Source of the DNA: CAKAHY01 sp963522175
GTDB lineage: Bacteria; Bacillota; Clostridia; Lachnospirales; Lachnospiraceae
Direction: 5' to 3'
Assembly: GCA_963522175.1 (NCBI GenBank)
Contig: CAUQXC010000003.1
Location: 248,001-312,000, forward strand
Length of the DNA: 64,000 bases
Shown: positions 16,294 to 25,705 of the stretch, one piece after another
How the letters are laid out: each line of letters begins with the position of its first letter
Numbering within the stretch: the stretch's first letter is position 1
Program-made: the position numbers and the translations under genes
The notes under the pieces: model-generated
Seen by the model: only the letters and a program-made list of their open reading frames with translations
The model's database searches: none
What the model was told of the DNA's origin: nothing

Positions 16294-18105
16294 CTATAAT
16301 TCTCTAACAAACTCAAGGATATAACCGTTATTCTGTGGATTTCTTTCCTTTATTGTTACTACCATACGTTTTTTTTTGAATTCTGCGGCATTTCTGGAGA
16401 TAGCCTCAAAACAAGCTTTACCTATAGAGCCTTTCTCATCTTTATATTCACCATCTGAAATAATAGTACCCTTTAAGTTCTTACTAGTGCCAATTTCCTC
16501 TCCGTAAAAGACATATTCACCATAGTTTAAACTTTCCATTATTTCATTAATAATATTATAAGAAGCAGATTTTTTAACCAATTCTTCTTCTGTCATAACC
16601 GCACCCTGTTTATTACTAGGCACTTTACTTATTGAGTCGAGTATTTCTCTACAGTAAATATCGATTTCCTGTTTTTCTATCTCAGTAATATACTCTTCAT
16701 GACCATGTGCAACTGGATTTCTTGCATTTCCGCATTTATCAAATTTTTCACGCCATTCTCCATATTCAGTCTCCTTAAAATATTTTGCAAAAACCCCCCA
16801 AGCATTAGCGATAATCTTCAAGGAATCACTAAGCGACATTACATCAAAATATGTACAAGTCCTAAAAAACTTCTTTTGCGTGCTATCAATAAATGTATCA
16901 TACATAGAAATATTCTTCTGTGCACCTAGTGTGTTCTGAATAATCTCTCTTTCAATATCTTTTATTGATTCTCCATAGACCTGATAAAAATCTATCAGTC
17001 CCTCCATTTCTCTTTCAATTACCTGTTTTATCTTTTTCTCAACACTTATTATTGCATCCCATATGCTAAAATTAAGCATATGGATACTCAAAAACTGAGT
17101 AAAGTATTCTGAAACAGCAATAGTTCTATCCTCAGAAAATATCAAATATCCCAAATTGACTAATTCATCCCTATCATTTTGTGTAACGCCAATATTAGGA
17201 CCAATAACAAATGGAATTAGTCTTTTTAAATCTCCATCTCGTTCCAAGTGTCTTTGTATATCCCTATAATAGTCATTAATCAATTTACAGTCATTCTGAA
17301 AAACATCGCTAATGTCTATAGGTTTGTTAACTTTTTTTCTTTCAACTAGTTTGTTTCCAAAAATAGATAGTAAATACGGCGATGTTCCAGCATAGTATTC
17401 TATTTCCTTTTTCTGTTCCTCGTTAAGGAAAATATCATATTTTGATAATACTTCATAATATTCTTTAATATCTTCTTCATTAAAACCCTTAAAATAAATC
17501 GGATCTAATACTCCATGTAAAGTAGAGCTCTGATATGTTGTTCCCTCAATTGTATTAAGACTTCTTCTGGAAATTGTAATAGCAAATAAGTTATATTTAG
17601 GCGATGAAAAAAGTTCTCTAAGCATATCATATTTCTTTGTATCATTTTCAAATACAACGCTTGCTCTATCAAATTCATCCAGTACTAAAATCACTTTTAT
17701 TTCAAGTTCCCTTAAGTATTCAAAAGTATCTTTTACCGAATGATTCAACTTAACCCATTTAAGTTCATCTTCATCAAAATTTGAAAGTAAATCTGCTATT
17801 TCATCATCCATTAAGTCCTTGCGATAAAGCTGTTTTTTTAACTTCCACATAATGTCTTGCCACATTTCATAATAAGAGAAATCTCCCAAAGTGACATTAA
17901 CATACAGTATTTGCTCTGTCTCAGGAATATTAAGAAATGCATTATCAACAAAAGATGATTTTCCTGTTCTGGTCAACCCTATTATTGATTTTGCTGTTTT
18001 AATACTTGATTCAACAAACAGATTACGTATAGAACAAACTTCTTGTTTTCTGCCTATAAAAGAATCACCTCTTACTTGGCCTCCTATGCAAAAAATGTTA
18101 TCCAT
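16294..18105 (-). CDS. STAND/AAA-type ATPase with C-terminal HEPN (Swt1-like) RNase motif
   Basis: The 603-residue protein opens with an FIGRKQE box and Walker A GLTRTGKSS (about 43-51), followed by Walker B VILVLDEFDRA (about 138-148) and an arginine-rich FAITISRRS segment. This is the layout of archaeal-type STAND ATPases. A helical middle follows. At 462-467 the sequence RNPVAH gives the R-x4-H signature of HEPN ribonucleases, in a Swt1-like setting (EWREKFDKCGNARNPVAHG). The last 100 residues form an unrecognised alpha/beta domain. GGAGGG stands seven bases before the ATG, three bases after the stop of the 1708-residue partner, so the two are coupled. I infer an ATP-gated RNase in a defence module. 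Confidence 0.75.
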   Translation of the reverse strand: MDNIFCIGGQVRGDSFIGRKQEVCSIRNLFVESSIKTAKSIIGLTRTGKSSFVDNAFLNIPETEQILYVNVTLGDFSYYEMWQDIMWKLKKQLYRKDLMDDEIADLLSNFDEDELKWVKLNHSVKDTFEYLRELEIKVILVLDEFDRASVVFENDTKKYDMLRELFSSPKYNLFAITISRRSLNTIEGTTYQSSTLHGVLDPIYFKGFNEEDIKEYYEVLSKYDIFLNEEQKKEIEYYAGTSPYLLSIFGNKLVERKKVNKPIDISDVFQNDCKLINDYYRDIQRHLERDGDLKRLIPFVIGPNIGVTQNDRDELVNLGYLIFSEDRTIAVSEYFTQFLSIHMLNFSIWDAIISVEKKIKQVIEREMEGLIDFYQVYGESIKDIEREIIQNTLGAQKNISMYDTFIDSTQKKFFRTCTYFDVMSLSDSLKIIANAWGVFAKYFKETEYGEWREKFDKCGNARNPVAHGHEEYITEIEKQEIDIYCREILDSISKVPSNKQGAVMTEEELVKKSASYNIINEIMESLNYGEYVFYGEEIGTSKNLKGTIISDGEYKDEKGSIGKACFEAISRNAAEFKKKRMVVTIKERNPQNNGYILEFVREL

Positions 18106-18108
18106 ATG

Positions 18109-21100
18109 TTATCCCTCCAAACCATATCTCTCAATAAGCCATTCTTTGTATAACGCGACTTTTATCTTGCATCTTTCTTCTCCATTTCGAACCAACACAT
18201 CCCTTTCAACTAGCTTATCTATAACTTTTGCATTTTCAGGGTCTTCAATCAAAAGGCGAATGTTAGCCCATTCTCTATTATATGAGCCTCTTGCTATAGC
18301 CTTAAGAATTTCCTTGTTTTTTGCTATAATCTCTGTATTATCCACTTCACTCTTATCATTATATTGTGGTTCAAAAAAACGGGATTCTTCGAATTCCGAA
18401 AGATTCTTCTTCAAAAAATCATCAATATGAGCTCTTGTAATGTACATCGACTTTTGCTCATTCAAATAATTAACCAATTTTCCACAGAAGTTCATAATCA
18501 AGAAAGCACTTCCCGAAGTAAGCTCATATAATCTCTCAATCGCACCTTCTTTGTATCTGCTCTCCTTCTCTCCATTTTCCGAAACAAGAAGAATTGGATC
18601 AGACATTAGTGATTTTGCATCTGTTTCACTTAAATATGTAACTTTTTTCAATTCCGTTGTTTGGAAATCATTACTAATTACAGGACTTATGCTAATATCA
18701 TTTACAAACTGCATCATATGATCCTGACCAATTATTATGGCAAAAATATTATTATTCTGCAGGAGCGCTTTCCACCACTGTGTAATACTACTATCCATCT
18801 TTCCTTGGCGAATCCAGTCGTATATATAGGTAAACTCATCTATCATAAGAACAACGTTATACGCAGGTTCAAAACCATTAACATATTCGCAGAAATCCTT
18901 AAATGTCTTATTAAAAACCAATCGAGATCTTTCCGGATTATCAAGCACTTTATCTGCATCTATGCTTATACCATCTCTCTTCATGTTTTCCATCAAAACT
19001 GGATGATAAACTTGACCTTGCTCTAATCCTAAATTTGCCACCTCATCCTTTCCTGCTTTCTTTTTTATATCTTTTTCAAGTGTTCTCAAAATAGTATATA
19101 ATAGTTCTGTAATATCCTTATCATGTAAATCCTGATCACCAATACTTCCTGTATTAATTATTATGTTATGTTCCAAATCTCTTTCCCTTAATCCATTTTC
19201 TACATGATACAAAAGCGAAGATTTTCCTGTACGAGTTTGTCCGTATAATGCAAGCGCTCTTCCTTGATTATTTGTACTGGCATCCGCTGACATCACACCA
19301 ATAATCTCTTCAATATCCTTAGATCTACCAAAAAACATATTCTTATCAGAAACAACCTTACCGGAGATATATGGCTCAAATGGATTAGGTTTTATCGGTT
19401 CAAATTCATCCTGATTATAAAGTGGAACTGCAATACGCACTGGTTCTTCCTCTACCATTTCTTCTTCAAAAATAGAAACTTTGTATTGATAACTAATTGA
19501 AACAGAAAACTCAAGTATCTTAACATTTTCAGTGTTTGTATCTGTCATAAAATGCAATAAGATACTTTCTCCCTTGCCATTACTCCTTATAGTCTTAAGT
19601 TCTCGTAATGCTTTGTCATCATAAAGAGAAAATGGTTTTGATGCCGCAATCACTATTCTTACATTTTCTGCATTTTGAACATTTTCTTTATTAGTAAAAT
19701 TAATTGGTACTGTTGCTTCGCCACTTTCTTGATTCAAAAAACTTTGCTGCCCTGCCGGAACAGATATAGAAATCTTCGGCTTAGAATCTTCGTATAATCC
19801 TTTTGCCTCAATATGAATCTGTGTTTCAATTGAATTAAGCAAGTCAAGAATAAATTCATATGTATACATTGTTGCCGATGACTCTATCATGTCTTTTACA
19901 CCGTCTATACTCTGAAGCATTTGTCTAATCAAGTCATTTTTAGCATCAAAATCAGATGTTTCAATATATTTAATAACAGAAAGCAATACCTTTGATGTTT
20001 CGTCCCAACATTGTTTTTCGGATTTATTTAAAAATTTTACAAAAGCATGATTCTGAAGTTTTTGCATATTATATGAATTAATTCCAAAAACTTTATTTAA
20101 TAATTGATTAAAGTTCGAGCTAAAATCATCTTGCATTCTTGAATAAGCTTTTATTGCATATTCCCATTTTTTCTGGAGAGAAATATTATTAATCTCCATT
20201 AGTGGAAGTCCTGTACCCTTTCCTCCTTCTATTATCATATCAAGTGCAGTCCCTATTCCATTATGCAAATGACTTTTTTCAAGTCTGTCTAATACTATCT
20301 CACCATACTTTTTATTATTAGCGTTATGCGCAAACAGTACAATTAATCCAATCACAAAATCCATTGTATCCGATAATAATTCACCATTAAATTCATCACA
20401 CAAAATTGTCACTAATTCCTTAGCTTTCTCATCGGAGCATGTATCATTCGCAGGTGCCGGTCGTTTCTTTATAATATCAAAATCAGCAAAGAAAGTCTGA
20501 ATATATCTAAGGAATGAATCAAGCCAACAAGAATATACCTTATCAACTTCCTTGAAAATATTGGTAACCTGAAAATAGCAATATCGCGCCATATCAAAAT
20601 TATTAGTTGTCTTCGCATTAATTAGTTGGTAATCTCCATAAAATAACATTGCCTTTGCAATATAAAACTGATATATTTGTTCGTTTATTTTCTCTTCTTC
20701 GTTTATTGTTCCCCCTCGTTCCAGAATCTGTTTTACGAGTTTTGCGGCAGCAATAAAGTTATCATACTTTGCTTGATCGTTTGCAGTTTTTCTACCTGTG
20801 ATATAATGAATAGCCTTAGTAGCATCTTTTTCATTTCCTTGATAGACTCCATCTACTACATGAGGTATACCTTTATCAACCTCAAGGTTAGTACGATCCA
20901 AACAGTCAAGAATATATTTGCTTATCTGTGTATCTCTCCAATAATCATCCCATGCAATTTCCTCATGTATAAGCCCTTCTACACTTTCCTCGTTAATAAT
21001 TGCAAGCGCTAATGTATCTGCGTTCTTCAATACTAAAATTTTATTAGCAATCTCTTTTGCCTCTTCTATTTTTCCCAACTTATAAAGTGCAAATGCTTTT

Positions 21101-23235
21101 CCCTGTAGCATATTGATATGTGCCAATTCATAACTAGCTGATGACCCAAAATTCTGTTTTTTTAGTTTTTCCCATCTATCAAGGTATCTTATTCCCATTG
21201 TGTATTGCGTCAAATCATTGCACACCTGTCCCAATTTCAAAAGGAAATGCATTTTTCTTGTTACGGCATCAGTATTTTCTAATAGTTCCTCACAAACACT
21301 TACAAACTCGTCATCATGTTTTTTCAATTTATCCAAGGTTTGAACTTTCAGATTTAGATAGACATCCCTTTTTAGAACATGCGAGTATTTATCTAACAAT
21401 TCAATAGATTTGTCTAACTGTCCGGTTCTCATATAAATTGAATTCAGATCAGGAACAGCCGTTTCTAATTTTTCTTCTATTTCAATAGCCTTTAAATACC
21501 AAATTTCTGCATTCTGTAAATCACCACTAAACAGATAGTAGTGAGCCTTATTGCAATATCCTCTAGAAGCTATATGCCCTACAGTACTATTATTTATTTC
21601 AACTACAGTCTGTTCTTGTTCTAATGACATCAAAGGCTCGTAAATAAACGGAACAAAAGAATTATGTTTTTTTTGTGCTTTCTTTTTTTTCCATGCATCT
21701 ACTTCACTTTGCTTAACTACTCGTGATTTTATCCATGATTCTATTGTCTCACGTTTGTATGAAACAGCCGAAACAATATCAGTTGCAATTTTTTTCTTAT
21801 TCTTTTTGTTTGGTACAAAAGTGACATCTATCATTTGAAGGTTATAGCTATCTAAAATATCTGCTTTTAAATATGGATCCGATACTGAATTCAAAACAAA
21901 GTTATATTTTTTGCCATCACAACTAATTCGTCCAAACTCATCAAATCTATTATATTCAGAAATAAAACCTGTTTTTCTTTTAAGAACACCCTCACCAATC
22001 AATCGAATCTTATCAGCTGCTTTATCACCGTTGATATTTTTGCCTATGGTGTATGAAACACGATATCCAAAAGAAGTAGATGTAAATAGTAGTTCTTGCA
22101 ATTTCTCATCTATTACCTGATTGATATAAAAAAACACTTTATTATCAATAAATCCAAAGTTTTTACTTGTCTCAAATCTCGTAATCGTGCCAGTAAAATT
22201 CTCTTGAACATCCACGTTCTCTATAGTTACTGCAGTCTGTTCAATAGACGCAACTGTTGGTGCATACTGTGAAGTCAATGCTGAAATGTCAATTCCAGAA
22301 TATTTTTTCTCAAATATCTTATATAAATAATCACCGTTTTCAGAGTTGCTCAACTCCTCCTTGTTAGGCAATTCCGCTATGCAGCTATCATCCTTATACC
22401 AGAATAATAGCATCTGAGTTTTAATATCTTTTTCCTCTCTTATTACTAGCCAAGCAATATCATCACGATTATTAGCACTCGCGTAATAAACAAGCCATTT
22501 TCTAATATTCTCTGAAGCCATACTACTCATATAACAATTCATTGCATAATTCATGCATGATGTATATTTTTTTTGTTGGAATGCACACAGAAAAGCACTT
22601 TCATAATCACAGCCTTCATAAAAAAGCATTTCTGCTTCTTCAATATTCCCTAATTCATACTTAATCATTGCCTTAAGGCAATTTGCATATTGAATTCCAC
22701 TTTTTATACCGCTAAGTTCAGCTAAAACTCCCACTACACGATAATTCGTTGCAGTAAACTCATGCATTTTCTGTGCATGCAATACTTTATCTTTATACTG
22801 ATTCAATTCAGTTTTTACTTCTTTTGGAAATCTTTTTGAATATTCTTTATACCCATTAGATACTGTTAAATCAACATCGAAACCCCTTTCTCCCCAAATC
22901 TCTACTATCTTATCTCTTATTGAAGTCATACTCTGCAAATTATTTTCATCAGATATACATATGGTCGTTTTTGTTTGATTTGCTTTTTGCTCTTCTACTA
23001 TTGAACTTTTCTCTAACACATTAGCTGGATTGTTTAGAACATCTACATTTGTTTCAAAGTCGAAATCTATTATTATATCATAGCTAATTCTTTTGGCCTT
23101 ACCTGTATCAATTCGTATTACTTTAATCGACGTTTCATCTAAACAATCTATTTTTCCAACTATCAAATCATATTCAGTTCTTATTTTTAAGACATCACCA
23201 ACCGCAACATCAGATACTATTTCATTTCTTGTCAT
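18109..23235 (-). CDS. Giant cold-shock/TPR/STAND ATPase protein, 1708 residues
   Basis: I do not know a named family for the whole protein. In order: an SH3-like barrel (about residues 5-60, VGDVLKIRTEYDLIVGKI), helical repeats (about 100-290), a cold-shock-like domain (about 345-410, FTGTITRFETSKNFGFID), a second similar barrel (about 420-490, GFISEYNRFDEFGRISCDG), TPR-type repeats (about 560-780), a beta-rich segment (about 1185-1300), and a STAND ATPase with GQTRTGKSSLL (about 1332) and VVLMIDEFTYIYDW (about 1461), ending in a winged-helix-like tail. The start is ATG 23235 behind GGAGGG; a longer TTG reading lacks a site. Several barrels suggest RNA binding. It is cotranscribed with the ATPase-HEPN gene. 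Confidence 0.75.
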   Translation of the reverse strand: MTRNEIVSDVAVGDVLKIRTEYDLIVGKIDCLDETSIKVIRIDTGKAKRISYDIIIDFDFETNVDVLNNPANVLEKSSIVEEQKANQTKTTICISDENNLQSMTSIRDKIVEIWGERGFDVDLTVSNGYKEYSKRFPKEVKTELNQYKDKVLHAQKMHEFTATNYRVVGVLAELSGIKSGIQYANCLKAMIKYELGNIEEAEMLFYEGCDYESAFLCAFQQKKYTSCMNYAMNCYMSSMASENIRKWLVYYASANNRDDIAWLVIREEKDIKTQMLLFWYKDDSCIAELPNKEELSNSENGDYLYKIFEKKYSGIDISALTSQYAPTVASIEQTAVTIENVDVQENFTGTITRFETSKNFGFIDNKVFFYINQVIDEKLQELLFTSTSFGYRVSYTIGKNINGDKAADKIRLIGEGVLKRKTGFISEYNRFDEFGRISCDGKKYNFVLNSVSDPYLKADILDSYNLQMIDVTFVPNKKNKKKIATDIVSAVSYKRETIESWIKSRVVKQSEVDAWKKKKAQKKHNSFVPFIYEPLMSLEQEQTVVEINNSTVGHIASRGYCNKAHYYLFSGDLQNAEIWYLKAIEIEEKLETAVPDLNSIYMRTGQLDKSIELLDKYSHVLKRDVYLNLKVQTLDKLKKHDDEFVSVCEELLENTDAVTRKMHFLLKLGQVCNDLTQYTMGIRYLDRWEKLKKQNFGSSASYELAHINMLQGKAFALYKLGKIEEAKEIANKILVLKNADTLALAIINEESVEGLIHEEIAWDDYWRDTQISKYILDCLDRTNLEVDKGIPHVVDGVYQGNEKDATKAIHYITGRKTANDQAKYDNFIAAAKLVKQILERGGTINEEEKINEQIYQFYIAKAMLFYGDYQLINAKTTNNFDMARYCYFQVTNIFKEVDKVYSCWLDSFLRYIQTFFADFDIIKKRPAPANDTCSDEKAKELVTILCDEFNGELLSDTMDFVIGLIVLFAHNANNKKYGEIVLDRLEKSHLHNGIGTALDMIIEGGKGTGLPLMEINNISLQKKWEYAIKAYSRMQDDFSSNFNQLLNKVFGINSYNMQKLQNHAFVKFLNKSEKQCWDETSKVLLSVIKYIETSDFDAKNDLIRQMLQSIDGVKDMIESSATMYTYEFILDLLNSIETQIHIEAKGLYEDSKPKISISVPAGQQSFLNQESGEATVPINFTNKENVQNAENVRIVIAASKPFSLYDDKALRELKTIRSNGKGESILLHFMTDTNTENVKILEFSVSISYQYKVSIFEEEMVEEEPVRIAVPLYNQDEFEPIKPNPFEPYISGKVVSDKNMFFGRSKDIEEIIGVMSADASTNNQGRALALYGQTRTGKSSLLYHVENGLRERDLEHNIIINTGSIGDQDLHDKDITELLYTILRTLEKDIKKKAGKDEVANLGLEQGQVYHPVLMENMKRDGISIDADKVLDNPERSRLVFNKTFKDFCEYVNGFEPAYNVVLMIDEFTYIYDWIRQGKMDSSITQWWKALLQNNNIFAIIIGQDHMMQFVNDISISPVISNDFQTTELKKVTYLSETDAKSLMSDPILLVSENGEKESRYKEGAIERLYELTSGSAFLIMNFCGKLVNYLNEQKSMYITRAHIDDFLKKNLSEFEESRFFEPQYNDKSEVDNTEIIAKNKEILKAIARGSYNREWANIRLLIEDPENAKVIDKLVERDVLVRNGEERCKIKVALYKEWLIERYGLEG

Positions 23236-23273
23236 CAATAATTCCCTCCAACGCTTATTTGTATGTATATCTT

Positions 23274-23480
23274 TCAAACATCTTTATTGCTTCGCTTTAC
23301 ATATTTTCCTGTTTTAATTCTCATATCATTAGGTTTTTCCGCATTTTCTGGAATTGCCCAGGTATTTCCAACCTTAAACACTCCCAGTATTCTTCCTTGA
23401 AGACATAAGGTATTTATTCTCCCGTCTCCTATTCCTCATTTTTCAGCAGTTTCTTTTAAAAAAATAAATTTCTGTTCCAT
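23274..23480 (-). pseudogene. Small helix-turn-helix DNA-binding protein with an internal TGA
   Basis: After a GGAGG site the frame reads MEQKFIFLKETAEK, a TGA, then GIGDGRINTLCLQGRILGVF and a tail ending KTGKYVKRSNKDV. It closely resembles a common family of about 65-residue excisionase/MerR-like proteins in which a Trp occupies the TGA position (KETAEKWGI). One G-to-A change therefore interrupts it. It ends 38 bases upstream of the 1708-residue protein's ATG, so it may have been the regulator or the first gene of that operon. Confidence 0.7.
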
Positions 23481-23516
23481 CTAATAACCTCCAGATATTA
23501 ACCTTCCATAGATATA

Positions 23517-24149
23517 CTAGTATCCCGTTATCATCACTTCGCCTTCCCTGTACTCCGCAAGAAAAACCTCTGCAGCACTCTCAAAACCTCTTTGCTTTAG
23601 ACTGTCATGAAGCCACTCTTCGTCCTTGCCGACTATCTCGAGGACATCTCTTTGAATTTGTCCGTCCGTGATAAGGGGGAATTTAGGATTTTGCTCGCCA
23701 TATTTAACTATAATGAACTGACCGTTTTGCTCGAGTATAGCTCTTTTAACCTCATCCACATAATAAATATTACCGGCTCTGAGCTTAAATGCGACATCAT
23801 GAGCCGTAAGCCCCGCCTTTCTACAATTTTCAACAACAAGCTTACCCTGATCAATAATCAATAGAGGCTGACCGTCGAGCATCTTCCTGAAAAGCATATT
23901 ATTAGTTTTTATTTGCTTTAGGCTCAAAATCAAAATACACCATATAAGAAGAATCAGACTGTATTGCAAAACGGAAATGGAGCTGTTGTAAATAGGACCT
24001 CCTATAATTCCTCCCAAAACATAATTTTGTATCTGATCGCTTGCGGATGTAGGTGCGAGATTTCCCTTACCGCTTATATTAATAACAAAAGCCAAAGACA
24101 AAAGACCTATAGTAAGCTTGATTGCAACTTGAACATAAAAACCCGACAT
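23517..24149 (-). CDS. DUF421 (YetF-type) membrane protein
   Basis: The product has hydrophobic segments in its N-terminal third and a cytoplasmic DUF421 domain (GQPLLIIDQGKLVVENCRKAG, split by family convention, then LRAGNIYYVDEVKRAIL). The start at ATG 24149 (MSGFYVQVAIKL) is favoured because GAGGAG lies seven bases upstream, inside the end of the preceding gene. It forms a pair with the DUF3290 gene, as in other Firmicutes. Function is unknown; it may be a membrane stress protein. Nothing resembling a terminator separates it from the small HTH gene 36 bases downstream. Confidence 0.85.
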   Translation of the reverse strand: MSGFYVQVAIKLTIGLLSLAFVINISGKGNLAPTSASDQIQNYVLGGIIGGPIYNSSISVLQYSLILLIWCILILSLKQIKTNNMLFRKMLDGQPLLIIDQGKLVVENCRKAGLTAHDVAFKLRAGNIYYVDEVKRAILEQNGQFIIVKYGEQNPKFPLITDGQIQRDVLEIVGKDEEWLHDSLKQRGFESAAEVFLAEYREGEVMITGY

Positions 24150-24153
24150 TTGA

Positions 24154-24597
24154 CTACTCCTCAATCAACTCAATACGTGAACCCTGTAAAACAATAGGCT
24201 CCAAAACATAGTCATCATCATTTATGACAATAACCCTGTAATACTTTCCTTCAACACTTATAAGGGGTTCCCCCTGCATCTTTGTAGTATTTATATATAT
24301 TTCTTTTTCCGAAACATGCAAACCCTTAGCTATATTTTGAACAGAATGTATAACAGCCTGATATTGCTTATCCGTATTTTGGAACTCGATAAACCTGTTA
24401 AACTGCAAAAGTCCCAAAAAAATCATACAAAACAAAGCAATCAATGACAATTCTCTGTATTTTGTGTCCCTTTTATCCCTGTAATACCTCACAAGATTGA
24501 ATATTAAGAATAAAAACACTATCGCCATAGCAATAAGCCAAAGCCTGTTTATTGCTATATTCCTCTTTAATAAATAATCGTAAGAATAAAACTTCAA
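24154..24597 (-). CDS. DUF3290-family membrane protein
   Basis: The 147-residue protein has two transmembrane segments (about residues 18-38 and 50-68) and a C-terminal soluble part (ISVEGKYYRVIVINDDDYVLE). DUF3290 proteins are encoded next to DUF421 proteins, which is the case here with a four-base gap. The start codon is TTG, placed six bases after a GGAGG site. The function is unknown. Confidence 0.83.
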   Translation of the reverse strand: MKFYSYDYLLKRNIAINRLWLIAMAIVFLFLIFNLVRYYRDKRDTKYRELSLIALFCMIFLGLLQFNRFIEFQNTDKQYQAVIHSVQNIAKGLHVSEKEIYINTTKMQGEPLISVEGKYYRVIVINDDDYVLEPIVLQGSRIELIEE

Positions 24598-24636
24598 CTT
24601 GTACCTCCGGTGAAAATACCCTAAAAAATCAAAACC

Positions 24637-25662
24637 TTACAACAAATCTATCAAAGCCTCAACATCCTCATCTCTTGTGGCAAAGCTTGTGCAAAATCTG
24701 ATAACAGATCTGTTAGCATCATAGCTTTCCATATATCCGAAAGCCACCTTTTTTGAAAGCTCCTCCATCTTTGAATTGTCTATTATTATAAACTGCTGAT
24801 TTGTAGGTGAATCCACATAAAGCTCATAGCTCTTGGAAAGTAAAGCATCTTTGATTCTGAGAGCTTGCCTTACAGCCGATTCGCATATACTTTTATATAA
24901 ATCATCAGTGAATAAAGTATCAAATTGTATTCCCAAGACCCTGCCCTTTGCAAGCAAGGCGCCGTTTTGCTTGATTATCGTTTTAAAGTGCGGTATGTAG
25001 TTTTGTTTAGGCAAAACAACCGCCTCTCCGAACAAGGCACCGCACTTTGTTCCGCCTATATAAAACACATCACTAAGCCTTGCCAAATCTTCCAAACTCA
25101 CATCATTCGCAGGACTTGCCAAAGCATATCCCAGTCTCGCACCGTCTACAAAAAGCGGCATTTCATACTTTATACATATTTTTTTTATTTCTTCAAGTTC
25201 CTTTTTAGAATATAAGGTTCCGTATTCCGTAGGCTGGGAAACATAAACCATCCCCGGAAAAACCGTATGTTCCTTGTTTAAATCTTTATCGAAAGCATCC
25301 ATAAAATTCTTCAAACTCTTTACAGCAATTTTTCCGTTTTCACCGTCTACGGCAAGTACCTTATGCCCGCCTTTTTCTATGGCACCCGCCTCGTGAACGG
25401 CTATATGTCCGCTGTTTACACATATAACACCCTGATAAGTTCTCAGTATGGCATTTATCACCGTCATGTTGGTCTGAGTTCCTCCTACAAGAAAATAGAC
25501 CTCAGCCTCCGGACAGGCACAGGCTTTACGGATTTTCTCTTTTGCAGCCTCCGAATAGGCATCATCTCCATAGCCCAAATGCTTTTGCTCATTACTTTCT
25601 AAAAGCTTTTCGAGAATTTTCGGATAACACCCTTCCGAATAATCGTTAATGAAATATTGCAT
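24637..25662 (-). CDS. Low-specificity threonine aldolase / beta-eliminating lyase-like, PLP enzyme
   Basis: This fold-type I PLP enzyme of 341 residues begins MQYFINDYSEGCYP and contains GGTQTNMTVINAIL, the GHKVLAVDGENG substrate loop, LFVDGARLGYALASP with the cofactor Asp, and YIGGTKCGALFGEAVV, where the Lys should bind PLP. The pattern fits LtaE, which cleaves threonine or allo-threonine to glycine and acetaldehyde. ATG 25662 lies eight bases from GGGGAG; a GTG 18 bases upstream overlaps that site and is unlikely. Confidence 0.88.
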   Translation of the reverse strand: MQYFINDYSEGCYPKILEKLLESNEQKHLGYGDDAYSEAAKEKIRKACACPEAEVYFLVGGTQTNMTVINAILRTYQGVICVNSGHIAVHEAGAIEKGGHKVLAVDGENGKIAVKSLKNFMDAFDKDLNKEHTVFPGMVYVSQPTEYGTLYSKKELEEIKKICIKYEMPLFVDGARLGYALASPANDVSLEDLARLSDVFYIGGTKCGALFGEAVVLPKQNYIPHFKTIIKQNGALLAKGRVLGIQFDTLFTDDLYKSICESAVRQALRIKDALLSKSYELYVDSPTNQQFIIIDNSKMEELSKKVAFGYMESYDANRSVIRFCTSFATRDEDVEALIDLL

Positions 25663-25705
25663 TTTCTTTTCTCCCCGCACGTTTACGCAAAGTTCCCTTT
25701 AATCC

